A stretch of 64,000 nt of DNA from Mariprofundus sp. (GTDB lineage Bacteria; Pseudomonadota; Zetaproteobacteria; Mariprofundales; Mariprofundaceae), in assembly GCA_021772775.1 (NCBI GenBank), contig JAJFLH010000006.1, positions 62,001-126,000 of the forward strand, written 5' to 3'. The first letter of the stretch is position 1; each line of letters starts with the position of its first letter. Positions 19,301 to 27,289 of the stretch are shown piece after piece. A model generated the notes under the pieces. The model worked only from the letters and a program-made list of their open reading frames with translations. It was not told the DNA's origin and did no database searches. The translations under genes and the position numbers were made by a program.

Positions 19301-19387
19301 ACTTTCGATATTAGGGCGTATTGTATCCATATTGGGTGCGTTCCAATATAACCATGCAGCACCGGCAATGATGAAAAAAAGCAGCAA
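16355..19387 (-). CDS. AsmA/YhdP-type large periplasmic envelope protein
   Basis: At least 1010 residues: an N-terminal membrane anchor followed by a long beta-rich periplasmic region with an AsmA-like C-terminal part (RNVAMRSSAFDLVGQGNMDL, then LYLIAKPLQNLDALLAKIPL). This is characteristic of YhdP/TamB-class proteins implicated in phospholipid traffic to the outer membrane. The TTG at 19387 lies inside the anchor helix. The frame stays open upstream, and a CTG at 19465 with AAGGA six bases before it would add 26 residues containing the basic segment FKRALASCRR and overlap the mlaC stop. Location right after the mla genes supports a lipid-transport role. Confidence 0.8.
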   Translation of the reverse strand: MLLFFIIAGAAWLYWNAPNMDTIRPNIESYLQQELELEELHLGEISWHWAGFLWLKVDRLDFSSSQHGLAFHDGSASVRIPLDALFNGEVAPDKIILRYGILDLELTDSTAAPLFPHQLVLDKTQINWRMLPEQNTPEWHGELSNVHLEFNAAKRTINASSPDITLSAQWDADGLPHKLELDCKHTDWLPASIRQHISGSPQASITLIRNEPRSWAINSSISSQQPIALKLSQISQSYAFNTLAAELQISLNKTAASDLGQNSLEQVIIRDLKWSLAESNITAQGKWQDGALHLSAESKQLPMPLVWSWIQPLGDDEWRQWLSLMQQGVAKQAGAEISLSWPNPLRNQPTMEAWESMQYRVQAQLEDADIALGISDSALTNTRGSVDLNQDGLNAQIEDTILPKGLGHASASIHMPSDTLFLHINGTSNSAINNLLEWLGPSEINDWKWNKARANAHFEFIWDPEEEDPKEARITLQPDGIWNIEAFKFPLQLSQGEVQWDQSRGLSLKAIHFSASHMQGTVSLDAAQENNEWKIKTLEANGTSQLAPLAAHFQLPMSHTDGSIISRLHYDGQWSGELDMKSASWEHLLGSNKKAGEPFSLQYQAQLNTAGKLPTVQIDKLISTGKHIKLEPSSASINQSGLKAQLSGLHTPSFRGKLDIDVPFDDRTMWKVDAKASYLNRNALPDTLDHSEKLVDKAWLLRADIDQFDWDDARMSGVHIKLSSDKNSLGIMEAAQVHTTQLDIMDVDARFTLPGLGRVELRKFSAVFEKQELTMSATLTPEMDGGMRWKGFAELHGDFGHLMNRGGLSKRFLDGDGHLLFSGQGLILKEQPWWQGLDGRLRLRVDQGRILEGGTLTTLLSAINLSELPALLFGQRKDLSGPGIMYKRLQMEAIMQDQSILIRNVAMRSSAFDLVGQGNMDLDKNLIDLYLIAKPLQNLDALLAKIPLLRDILGGRSHSLMRKVYHLNGSFSDAKVEAIQPKDAGLSESGFVERLFSLPDNWFGAGQKGK

Positions 19388-19461
19388 AAGGAGTACGCGC
19401 CGGCAAGATGCCAGCGCGCGTTTGAATGTGCTGCCAGGTTTGGCAGTTGCCTCGGGTTCGT

Positions 19462-20076
19462 TCAGTTGTGATCCTTGGCTTTTAATTTGGCAACTTTCTT
19501 TTCCAATGCGATGACGAGTTCTTCATAACCGCCACTCTTGAGGGTGGATTTAAAATCCTGATTGAAGGTTCTTACCATGCTGGTGCCCTCAATTTTGATA
19601 TCATAGACCTGCCAGCCACTTTTTGTTTGGTGAAGTTTATAATCTACAGGCGTTTTGCGTGCGCCATCAACAACGGTAGATTTGACAAGGGCTTTCCTTT
19701 TTTTGATTTTTGCATCGGCAAAGATCACTTCCTGACCTTTGTATTCAGCCAGGCGGTTGCCATAGGAGCGTTCCAGCAGGTCACGAAAAATCTCTGTGAA
19801 ATGCATTTTTTCAGCATCATCCAGCCTGTTCCATGGTTTGCCGAGGCTTTTACGAGCCATGGCTTGATAATCAAATCGCCCTTCAATTGTTTTGCGAATA
19901 TCTTCACGGTCTTTACTGGATATAACGCTTGTATTGATGCGACCTTTTAGTACGCTGATAATCTGAGTGATGGTGCTTTCAATGACGTTTTTCGGGTCTT
20001 TATCGTCGTCTGCCCATGCAGGCATGGAGAAAAGTATGCTGATCATCATGGCGAAAATAAGTTGAACTTTTTTCAT
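19462..20076 (-). CDS. mlaC: Periplasmic phospholipid-binding protein MlaC (Ttg2D family)
   Basis: 204 residues with a clear signal peptide (MKKVQLIFAMMISILFSMPAWA). The mature part has the family signature: ESTITQIISVLKGR, RFDYQAMARKSLGKPWNRL, F.EIFRDLLERSYGNRL and VDYKLHQTKSGWQVYDIKIEG. It shuttles phospholipid between the inner-membrane MlaFED complex and the outer membrane. Fourth in the order mlaF-E-D-C; no mlaB-type STAS gene is seen. Confidence 0.95.
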   Translation of the reverse strand: MKKVQLIFAMMISILFSMPAWADDDKDPKNVIESTITQIISVLKGRINTSVISSKDREDIRKTIEGRFDYQAMARKSLGKPWNRLDDAEKMHFTEIFRDLLERSYGNRLAEYKGQEVIFADAKIKKRKALVKSTVVDGARKTPVDYKLHQTKSGWQVYDIKIEGTSMVRTFNQDFKSTLKSGGYEELVIALEKKVAKLKAKDHN

Positions 20077-20145
20077 GTGAACTCCTTGTTCGATGTTTTG
20101 AGTGTTAGGCTATCCATTGTGAATGGCTGATTCGAAGTGGAATCT

Positions 20146-20595
20146 TTACTCCTTTCCGCTGAAAATATACTTGCTGATCAAGTCTTCTATATTAATAGCA
20201 GACTCTGTCTCCTCAATTTCACTGCCAGCTTCAAGAATTTCCTCTTCCATGCCTTGGGTTATTCTAATGTAGCGGTCGCCAATAATACCTTTGGTACGAA
20301 CCGAGGCGAATGCATCTTCAGTGATTTTTACGTCATTGTTGATGCGTAAAAGCATGGTGGCATGATCGTTGTCGGTGAGTTTGACGGAGTCAATGCGACC
20401 AATGACAACACCGGCCATCATGATGTCGCTGCCTTTGCGAACGCCGCCAGCATCGTCAAAATTAGCAACGAGGCTATAGCCTGATTCACCAAGACCGCCA
20501 ACTTGTCCTACTTTAACTGCCAGCCAAGTGATGGCGAGTAGTCCAACGATGACAAATGCGCCAACCGTCATTTCAATACGTCTATACGCTTGCAT
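20146..20595 (-). CDS. mlaD: Membrane-anchored MCE-domain protein MlaD
   Basis: 149 residues: one N-terminal helix (TVGAFVIVGLLAITWLAVKV) and a single MCE domain (YSLVANFDDAGGVRKGSDIM, GRIDSVKLTD, GIIGDRYIRI). It forms the hexameric lipid-binding ring of the MlaFEDB transporter in the periplasm. Nine bases separate it from mlaE. Confidence 0.95.
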   Translation of the reverse strand: MQAYRRIEMTVGAFVIVGLLAITWLAVKVGQVGGLGESGYSLVANFDDAGGVRKGSDIMMAGVVIGRIDSVKLTDNDHATMLLRINNDVKITEDAFASVRTKGIIGDRYIRITQGMEEEILEAGSEIEETESAINIEDLISKYIFSGKE

Positions 20596-20604
20596 TAATA
20601 TCTC

Positions 20605-21405
20605 CTACAGAAAAAACGATGTTAAAATATAATCGATAATCAGCACGCAAACCGAAGAGATGACCACGGCTTGTGTTGTGGCTTGTGCGACACCTTCGGT
20701 AGTGGGGACTGCGCGGTAGCCCATGTATGTACAAATGATACCAATCAAAAAGCCGAAGACGACAGACTTGACCCATCCACCATACATGTCATGCATGCTG
20801 ATTTTTGCCACAAGCTCTGCCATATAGGCCCCCGGATTTACACCGAGTAGTTCCACTCCGACGATGTAACCAGTACCAATACCAACGACATCAAAGATCG
20901 CAACCAGTAGCGGCACGGCCAAAATAACGGCTACGATACGAGGTAGTAATATGCGTTGTTTCGGATTGACTGCCATCATTTCCAGCGCATCGGTCTGTTC
21001 GGTGACGCGCATGATGCCAATTTCTGCTGTAATACTTGAGCCGGCCCGTCCGATAATCATAAAAGCGCCGAGCACAGGGCCAAGCTCTCGGATAATAGAC
21101 ATGCCAACACCGGCACCAAGCAGTGATTCTGAACCAAATTTTGCCAGCGTGTAGTAACCCTGCAGAGCCAATACCATGCCTGTAAATGCACCTGTAATGA
21201 CAATGATGGCCAGTGAGCCGACACCGAGTGCGTAGAGTTGTAAAACGAAATGTTTACCCTGCCATGGTTTCGAAAAGATAAGGCTTAAGGCGTGAAAGCC
21301 AAGCATGGTGGCATCACCAAGCTGCTCGCAACCTCTGAGCGTGGATCGTCCCAGTCGCCCTAAAAAGATGGCTGGGCCGGATTGTTTTATAGTTAGCTCA
21401 CTCAT
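20605..21405 (-). CDS. mlaE: ABC transporter permease MlaE
   Basis: 266-residue polytopic permease. Family landmarks are FTGMVLALQGYYTL, GSESLLGAGVGMSIIRELGP, the coupling-helix region RAGSSITAEIGIMRVTEQTDAL and MAVNP. It transports phospholipid across or out of the inner membrane with MlaF and MlaD. Its ATG overlaps the mlaF stop by four bases. Confidence 0.95.
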   Translation of the reverse strand: MSELTIKQSGPAIFLGRLGRSTLRGCEQLGDATMLGFHALSLIFSKPWQGKHFVLQLYALGVGSLAIIVITGAFTGMVLALQGYYTLAKFGSESLLGAGVGMSIIRELGPVLGAFMIIGRAGSSITAEIGIMRVTEQTDALEMMAVNPKQRILLPRIVAVILAVPLLVAIFDVVGIGTGYIVGVELLGVNPGAYMAELVAKISMHDMYGGWVKSVVFGFLIGIICTYMGYRAVPTTEGVAQATTQAVVISSVCVLIIDYILTSFFL

Positions 21406-22211
21406 GATTCCAATCTCACTGTGCCCGGTTTGTGGGTCAGGTCATCAATATAGGATGTGGTACTGCGTGAAAATGGGATAGGCCCATCTGGACGACCTTC
21501 CAGAAACTGCTGTACACGTTCATCAGTGCTGTGCCTGATCTCATCTGGAGAGCCCTCTGCAATAATGCGTCCTTGCCAGAGCAGGATGATGTGGTCGGCA
21601 ATAGAGAGGCCTGCCGGCACATCATGGGTGACAACAATCGAAGTCATCCGATTTTTAGTTGAAGTGTCTTTAATTAATGTGCTGATGACACCGGAAGAGA
21701 TCGGATCGAGACCTGAGGTTGGTTCATCAAAAAAGACGATTTTAGGGTCCATCGCGATGGCGCGGGCAAAAGCAACACGCTTGGCCATGCCGCCGGATAG
21801 TTCAGAGGGCATCAAATGTTCAAAACCGCGCAAACCCACCTGTTCGAGTTTCATCGAGACCATGGTGCGAATGACCGCTTCATCCAGGTCCGTGTGTTCA
21901 TGCAATGGGAATGCGACATTGTCATATACATTGAGCGAATTCAGCAGTGCAGAATATTGAAACAGCATGCCCATGCTTTCGCGTAACTGATAGAGACGTT
22001 TATCTGAAATAGTGCAGAGATCTTCATTGCCGTACCAAATATGCCCGGAGCTCGGCTTTTCCAATCCTGCCAGCAGCCTGAGTAGGGTGGTTTTACCAGA
22101 GCCTGAACCACCCATGATGGCTGTGATCTTACCGCTACGAATATGAACATCCGTTGGGGATAGAGCTGCTACGTCACCAAATAGTTTACTAAGTCTCTCC
22201 GCGCGAATCAT
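21402..22211 (-). CDS. mlaF: ABC transporter ATP-binding protein MlaF
   Basis: ATPase of the Mla lipid transporter. The start is set at ATG 22211 (MIRAERLSKLFGD, 269 aa). The frame continues to 22343, but those residues are Cys/Pro-rich and not family-like. Walker A GGSGSGKTT, the Q loop MLFQYSALL, the signature LSGGMAKR, Walker B IVFFDEPTSGLDP and the H loop VVTHD are all present. First gene of the mla operon. Confidence 0.95.
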   Translation of the reverse strand: MIRAERLSKLFGDVAALSPTDVHIRSGKITAIMGGSGSGKTTLLRLLAGLEKPSSGHIWYGNEDLCTISDKRLYQLRESMGMLFQYSALLNSLNVYDNVAFPLHEHTDLDEAVIRTMVSMKLEQVGLRGFEHLMPSELSGGMAKRVAFARAIAMDPKIVFFDEPTSGLDPISSGVISTLIKDTSTKNRMTSIVVTHDVPAGLSIADHIILLWQGRIIAEGSPDEIRHSTDERVQQFLEGRPDGPIPFSRSTTSYIDDLTHKPGTVRLES

Positions 22212-22275
22212 GGCGGCAGGATAGCACAGCAAAGTCGCTTTGCACGCGCACGATGGTGTATGAGGCGACATGCCA

Positions 22276-23166
22276 CTATGAGGCATACGTGCAGCGCTGC
22301 AAGCTTTGCCAGAGTTGCTCACCGATTGGGCCGAGCGTTTCATTGGCGCGACGGAATAGATACATGTCGACCAGCAGTGGATCTAGCTCTTTGCCGGATA
22401 GTTTTAGCAGGCGTCCATCCTCCATCTCATCTGCCACCCGATGTTTAGGCATACGGCCCCATGCTGCAGCGGATAAAATCATACGTTTTTTCATGTCGAA
22501 ATCATTCACCAGCCATTGGTTTGCACCTTCAAGTACGCCTGCCGTCTGTTTGGGCTGATTACGGCTGGTATCACGTACAACGACTTGTACATAGTGCTCT
22601 AAGTCGGCGACGGTGATAGCGGGATAGTGAGTAGCCAGTGGAAAATCGGCAGAGATGACGCTGACCATTTCAGTGGATGTCAGGCGTATCTCTTCGGTTT
22701 GTGGGATGGGCATAAAGCGTTCAGCGATAGCGAAATCAACCTCTTTTTCCTGCAAACGCTCCAGAGTACCTCCCATGTTTTCAATTTGTAGACTCATGCG
22801 CGTGGCCGGTGCTGATTCGGAAATCTGTTTGATCACATCGAGAACCTGTTCTACCGGAGCAATAGCACTTAAAGCGATCGAAATCTCGGTCTCTTCACCT
22901 TGGGCAAAGTGTTTGGCGGTATTGGTGAACTCTTCACTGCGTGAAAGAATGCTCTTGGCTTTGCCGTACAGCACTTGCCCTTCAGCGGTTAAGGTAGGAC
23001 GATAAGCTTGCCGGTCAAACAGGCAAAGTCCCAGCTCCTGCTCTAGGTTTTTAATAGCAATACTGATCGCAGATTGACTGCGAAATAGGGATTCAGCGGC
23101 GGCATGAAAGCCGCCTTTTTCCACGACGGCGCATAGGCTTCGTAATTGTTCTAAGGTCATCAGCAA
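22276..23166 (-). CDS. LysR-family transcriptional regulator
   Basis: 296 residues with an N-terminal winged helix (LEQLRSLCAVVEKGGFHAAAESLFRSQSAISIAIKNLEQEL) and a periplasmic-binding-protein-like effector domain. It is divergent from cytochrome b561-yceI, with about 115 bp between the start codons, the classical LysR arrangement. It may therefore regulate that pair; the effector is unknown. It also reads toward the mla operon 64 bases downstream. Confidence 0.9.
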   Translation of the reverse strand: MLMTLEQLRSLCAVVEKGGFHAAAESLFRSQSAISIAIKNLEQELGLCLFDRQAYRPTLTAEGQVLYGKAKSILSRSEEFTNTAKHFAQGEETEISIALSAIAPVEQVLDVIKQISESAPATRMSLQIENMGGTLERLQEKEVDFAIAERFMPIPQTEEIRLTSTEMVSVISADFPLATHYPAITVADLEHYVQVVVRDTSRNQPKQTAGVLEGANQWLVNDFDMKKRMILSAAAWGRMPKHRVADEMEDGRLLKLSGKELDPLLVDMYLFRRANETLGPIGEQLWQSLQRCTYAS

Positions 23167-23281
23167 AGTTTGAATGATTTGTTTTGTTAATCAAGTCAAT
23201 TGTTTTTTTATACTTTTATTTAATCATCTTCGTGTCGATAATTCCACCATCAGAAATCACGCCATGCTAGGAGGGTTTTCA

Positions 23282-23839
23282 ATGTTACGTAATACATCTT
23301 CATCATATGGCTTGATCGCTATTCTTCTGCACTGGTTGATGGCACTAGCTGTGTTTGCCATGTTTGGGCTGGGGCTCTGGATGGTGGAGCTCAATTATTA
23401 TGATAGCTGGTATCACGATGCACCTTATATGCATAAGGCTGTTGGTATGCTGCTGTTATTTTTGTTGCTCTTCCGTTTTGTTTGGCGCTTGAGTAATTCA
23501 CGGCCGCAGCTGATGGGCGAGGCTTGGGAGCAATTCATTGCACTGCTTGTACACCGTAGCCACTATTTGCTGCTGTTTGGCGTTACGATGACCGGTTACC
23601 TGATTCCTACTGCTGAAGCTGTCGGTATTGATATCTTTGGTCTGTTTACGGTGCCGGCCAGTTTCTCATTCACGAAGGAAGAGGCTGACTTGATCGGTCT
23701 GATACACCTCTATATCGCATGGGCGGTGATCGCATTGGCAATTGTGCATGCCGCTGCGGCTTTAAAACATCATGTGATTGATAAAGACATTACGTTACTG
23801 CGTATGTTCGGGAAAACTGGAAACAGACCCCAAAAATAA
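23282..23839 (+). CDS. Cytochrome b561 family protein
   Basis: 185 residues from the ATG at 23282, chosen because GGAGGG lies about seven bases upstream. Four membrane helices carry histidines in LLHWLMALAVF, MHKAVGMLLLF, LVHRSHYLLLFGV and AIVHAAAALKHHVIDKD, typical di-haem b561 ligands. It is an inner-membrane quinol or superoxide-linked electron carrier. It is followed 18 bases later by a yceI homologue, the same pairing as E. coli yceJ-yceI. Confidence 0.93.
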   Translation: MLRNTSSSYGLIAILLHWLMALAVFAMFGLGLWMVELNYYDSWYHDAPYMHKAVGMLLLFLLLFRFVWRLSNSRPQLMGEAWEQFIALLVHRSHYLLLFGVTMTGYLIPTAEAVGIDIFGLFTVPASFSFTKEEADLIGLIHLYIAWAVIALAIVHAAAALKHHVIDKDITLLRMFGKTGNRPQK

Positions 23840-23857
23840 ACCAAGGAGAAAACAATA

Positions 23858-24448
23858 ATGAAACTAAAATTGAAACACATACTTGCATCTGTACTTCTGA
23901 GCATGGCTGTTGCTTTGCCTCTGCAGGCGGCTGAAAAATACGCTTTTGATATTAAAGGTCAACACGCGTTTATCCAGTTTAAGGTAAAACATTTGGGCTA
24001 CAGCTGGTTGATCGGTAATTTTAATACCTTCAGCGGATCATACGTTTATGACGAAGCGCACCCCGAAAATAGTAGTGTCAAAACTGAAATTGATGTCGCA
24101 AGTGTCGACTCTAACCATGCTGAACGTGATAAACACCTGCGCAGCGCTGATTTTTTTGATGTAGCTAACTACCCAAAGGCCAGCTTCACCAGTACAAGTT
24201 TTGAAGACAAAGGCAACGGCACGGCTGTGTTGAAAGGAACATTTACCCTGCGTGGCGTGAGTAAAGAGATTACTTTTGATGTCAATCAGATTGGCGCGGG
24301 CAAAGATCCATGGGGTGGCTTTCGTCGTGGTTTCTCAGGTTCTACCACGCTACATCTATCCGATTATAATATGAAGAAAGGTGCGATGCTTGGCCCTGTA
24401 GCTGAAAATGTAGAGTTGTTCTTCTCCATCGAAGGCGTACGTCAGTAA
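23858..24448 (+). CDS. YceI-family periplasmic lipid-binding-fold protein
   Basis: 196 residues with a signal peptide (KHILASVLLSMAVALPLQAA). The mature domain shows the YceI landmarks HAFIQFKVKHLGYSWLIGNF, VDSNHAERDKHLRSADFFDV, PKASFTSTSF and FTLRGVSKEITFDV. The family is a lipocalin-like barrel that binds isoprenoid quinones. Co-transcribed with cytochrome b561, in keeping with quinone-linked function. Confidence 0.94.
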   Translation: MKLKLKHILASVLLSMAVALPLQAAEKYAFDIKGQHAFIQFKVKHLGYSWLIGNFNTFSGSYVYDEAHPENSSVKTEIDVASVDSNHAERDKHLRSADFFDVANYPKASFTSTSFEDKGNGTAVLKGTFTLRGVSKEITFDVNQIGAGKDPWGGFRRGFSGSTTLHLSDYNMKKGAMLGPVAENVELFFSIEGVRQ

Positions 24449-24497
24449 CAAGTGTCGGCGCACCCTGTGCGTGATAGTTGTTAACAAGAAAGAAATA

Positions 24498-24532
24498 GGT
24501 CGGGGGTATCCTCCCTCTCTCCCCGGCCTTTT
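24498..24532 (+). terminator. Rho-independent terminator after yceI
   Basis: GGTCGGGG (24498-24505) pairs with CCCCGGCC (24521-24528), one T-G wobble, followed by TTTT. It lies between yceI and the CDGSH gene and probably ends the b561-yceI transcript. Confidence 0.65.
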
Positions 24533-24558
24533 CTTACCATGCAAAAAAGGAGAAACAG

Positions 24559-24795
24559 ATGAGTGAAGCAACTATTGCAGCCAAAGAACCGGCCGTTCTT
24601 GAGCTTGAACCGGGCACCTATTACTGGTGCAGCTGTGGCAAGTCCGCCAATGAACCATTTTGTGATGGTGCCCATAAAGGAAGTGAATTCATGCCTCAGG
24701 CAGTTCAAATAACTGAGAAACAGACCGTCGCTTTATGTCAGTGCAAACATTCCAAAAATCCGCCGTTTTGTGACGGCTCCCATAACGATCTTTAG
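24559..24795 (+). CDS. Small CDGSH iron-sulfur protein with two CDGSH motifs
   Basis: 78 residues with two complete C-x-C-x8-C-D-G-x-H motifs: C24, C26, C35, H39 and C60, C62, C71, H75. Each binds a 2Fe-2S cluster in the mitoNEET-type superfamily, so the protein is expected to carry two clusters. GGAG lies just before the ATG. Physiological partner unknown; its 3' end abuts the left member of a pair of long inverted repeats. Confidence 0.92.
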   Translation: MSEATIAAKEPAVLELEPGTYYWCSCGKSANEPFCDGAHKGSEFMPQAVQITEKQTVALCQCKHSKNPPFCDGSHNDL

Positions 24796-24805
24796 CAGTT
24801 CAGCC

Positions 24806-24925
24806 AAGCATTGAACCACAGATAAACACGGATTTAGAAGCGCTTTAAATGCACGCACGCGATATCTCAAACACTTGTAGTTCTGTGAGGCTGATTATTA
24901 AAGCATGCTAAATTTTGACAATAAT
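24806..24925 (+). repeat. Left copy of a ~120-bp inverted repeat
   Basis: Begins AAGCATTGAACCACAGATAA, continues through GGATTTAGAAGCGCTTTAA, and ends near CTGTGAGG...TTAAAGCATGCTAAAT. The reverse complement at 29015-29136 shares the same blocks in the same order, with a variable middle. The outer end AAGCATTG faces away from the enclosed operon in both copies. No ORF is carried. Confidence 0.85.
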
Positions 24926-24981
24926 CTTTAGAATACGTTAAAAAAATGATGATTAAATCACTATGGCTCTAAGGAGTTGAT

Positions 24982-26205
24982 ATGGCACAACAACGTATGA
25001 ATGTGCAGGCACCGATAGATCGGCTGTTTGCCAAACGCTGGAGTACACGCGCTTTTGATCCGGAAAAGCAGGTTACAGAAGAGCAGCTTGCAGCATGTTT
25101 GGAAGCTGCTCGCTGGGCTCCATCCTGTTTTGGTGAAGAGCCATGGCGATTTGTTGTTGTAGACCGTGTCGAGCATGAAACTGAATGGCAGCTACTGCTG
25201 AGCTGTTTGGCTCCAAAAAACCAACTGTGGGCCAAGCATGCACCACTGCTGATTGTCGCTGCCGCAGAGCCTCTTTTTTCTCATAATAGCGAAAGCAACC
25301 GGTGGGCCGAATATGATACCGGTCAAGCAATGATCTGCATGAGTTTGCAAGCCGAAGAGCTGGGCTTGGTTAGCCATCAGATGGGCGGATTTCATGCTGA
25401 AGCTTTGAAATCGGCTCTCGGGATGCCCGAACAGCTTCATGTGATGAGTGTAACAGCACTTGGGCATCAGGCTGATGCAGAGAGTGCCCCTGAAGAGTTT
25501 CAAGCTATGGAACAAGCCCCGCGCACACGCAGGCCGCTTGAAGAGAGTGTTCATGCCGCGTGTTGGGGTAGTACCTGGAGTGCACCGGCAGCATCAGGCT
25601 GGGATGCGCGTTATCAGGAAACTCCGGTAGAGAAATTGCCATGGTTTCATGCCGGCCTCGACGCGGATATTGCTACCGCACTGGATGGTATTGAATCAGC
25701 CGGTACGGCATTCAAGGGAAAGCAGGCACTTGATCTCGGTTGCGGCCCTGGTACTCAAGCGGTGGCTCTGGCAAAGCTGGGGCTTTCAGTGGTGGCCACT
25801 GAAATATCCCATCATGCACTTGAATCGGCCATAGACCTGGCGGTATCGGAAGAGGTCAATATTACATTCCAGGTTGATGACGTACTAAAAAGTAAAATAA
25901 ACGGTTCGTTTGATGTTGTCGTTGATCGTGGTCTGTTTCACTGTTTTTCTGATGAGGCGGATCAAATGGCATACCTGAGCACGGTGAGGCGTCTATTGAA
26001 TCCCGGTGGAACATTGTTGCTTAAGTGTTTTCACAAAGATGAGGGTTGTGAAATGGGTCCACCTGGTCGTTATGATGAAACCGATATTCGTCGCCTTTTT
26101 GCTGATGGTTTTGAACTGGTCGAGAGCGACAAAAGCCACTTTGACTCAGACGTGATGGAGAGATCGCCAAAGGCTCTATTCTGTCATCTGAAAAAAACTA
26201 TATAA
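24982..26205 (+). CDS. Nitroreductase-SAM methyltransferase fusion protein
   Basis: 407 residues. Residues ~1-190 are a nitroreductase-family flavoprotein domain (KRWSTRAFDPEKQVTEEQL, ARWAPSCFGEEPWRFVVVD, YDTGQAMICMSLQAEELGL). Residues ~235-407 are a class I methyltransferase with the SAM motif DLGCGPG at 251-257 and the late VVDRGLFHCF, similar to TehB/thiopurine-methyltransferase relatives. A linker of about 40 residues joins them. First gene of an operon with an Old Yellow Enzyme, glutathionyl-hydroquinone reductase and pirin, suggesting electrophile or metalloid detoxification. The fusion is unusual and no frameshift explains it. Confidence 0.88.
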   Translation: MAQQRMNVQAPIDRLFAKRWSTRAFDPEKQVTEEQLAACLEAARWAPSCFGEEPWRFVVVDRVEHETEWQLLLSCLAPKNQLWAKHAPLLIVAAAEPLFSHNSESNRWAEYDTGQAMICMSLQAEELGLVSHQMGGFHAEALKSALGMPEQLHVMSVTALGHQADAESAPEEFQAMEQAPRTRRPLEESVHAACWGSTWSAPAASGWDARYQETPVEKLPWFHAGLDADIATALDGIESAGTAFKGKQALDLGCGPGTQAVALAKLGLSVVATEISHHALESAIDLAVSEEVNITFQVDDVLKSKINGSFDVVVDRGLFHCFSDEADQMAYLSTVRRLLNPGGTLLLKCFHKDEGCEMGPPGRYDETDIRRLFADGFELVESDKSHFDSDVMERSPKALFCHLKKTI

Positions 26206-26215
26206 GGAACCCCGC

Positions 26216-27289
26216 ATGACGCATACATTATTTAGCTCTATCGAACTTTCCGGACAAACATTGTCGAATCGCATGGTGATGGCACCAATGACGCGAAATA
26301 GAGCACCAGACACGATTGCAAATGCAATGATGGCTGAGCACTACGCCCAGCGCGCCGGAGCAGGCTTGATTATTACCGAGGGTACACAGATTTCTGAGCA
26401 GGCGGTTGGCTATCCTGCGACACCGGGTATTTTTACTCAGCAGCATATTGATGGCTGGAAGCTGGTCACTGATGCCGTGCATGCCAAAGGAGGTCATGTT
26501 TTTGCCCAGCTTTGGCACTGTGGCCGTATCTCACATCCCGATTTTCATCATGGGGATTTGCCTGTCGCTCCTTCGGCAATTGCTGCCGCTGGAGATGCTT
26601 TCACTTATGAAGGTCTGAAGCCTTTTATTACTCCGCGTGAATTAGATATATCAGAGATTGGCGGTATCGTTGAGCAATACCGTCACGCTGCTGTGTATGC
26701 GATGGAGGCTGGTTTTGACGGTGTGGAAATTCATGCTGCCAATGGCTATCTGATTGATCAGTTTCTTCGTGATGGCAGCAACAGGCGGACGGACTCTTAT
26801 GGCGGATCGCTGGAAAACCGTGTTCGATTACTGGTGGAGGTGGTGACTGCTGTCGGCGCAGAAATTGGTTTTAATAAGGTAGGGGTTCGTCTATCTCCGA
26901 TTAATGCTTTCAATGATATGTCTGACTCAAATCCGCAGGCCACATTTAATTATATAGCTTCAAGTCTTAGTGGTCGGTCACTGGCATATCTGCATGTTGT
27001 GGAGGTCTCGATGAGTGGTGAAAGCGCTGGCGGTTTTGATATGCAGCAGCTGCGTAATCATTTTGATGGCCCATATATTGCCAATGGTGGTTACGACCAT
27101 GCACGGGCTGAAGATGCCATTGCGACAGTTGCTGCGGATCTGGTTGCGTTCGGCACTCCCTATCTCGCTAATCCCGATTTGTCGGAGCGATTCCGTTTGA
27201 ATGCTGAGTTGAATGAAGCGGATCAAGCTACGTTTTATGGTGGTGATGAACATGGCTATACAGATTATCCATCGCTGGAAGCCGCATAG
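26216..27289 (+). CDS. Old Yellow Enzyme family alkene reductase (NemA-like)
   Basis: FMN-dependent TIM-barrel ene-reductase of 357 residues that reduces electrophilic C=C bonds and nitro compounds with NAD(P)H. Landmarks are MAPMTRNRA, FAQLWHCGRISHP, the substrate pair in GVEIHAANGYLIDQFLRDGS, RRTDSYGGSLENR and YIANGGYD. Eleven bases separate it from the fusion gene, and its TAG shares a base with the GTG start of the next gene. Confidence 0.94.
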   Translation: MTHTLFSSIELSGQTLSNRMVMAPMTRNRAPDTIANAMMAEHYAQRAGAGLIITEGTQISEQAVGYPATPGIFTQQHIDGWKLVTDAVHAKGGHVFAQLWHCGRISHPDFHHGDLPVAPSAIAAAGDAFTYEGLKPFITPRELDISEIGGIVEQYRHAAVYAMEAGFDGVEIHAANGYLIDQFLRDGSNRRTDSYGGSLENRVRLLVEVVTAVGAEIGFNKVGVRLSPINAFNDMSDSNPQATFNYIASSLSGRSLAYLHVVEVSMSGESAGGFDMQQLRNHFDGPYIANGGYDHARAEDAIATVAADLVAFGTPYLANPDLSERFRLNAELNEADQATFYGGDEHGYTDYPSLEAA

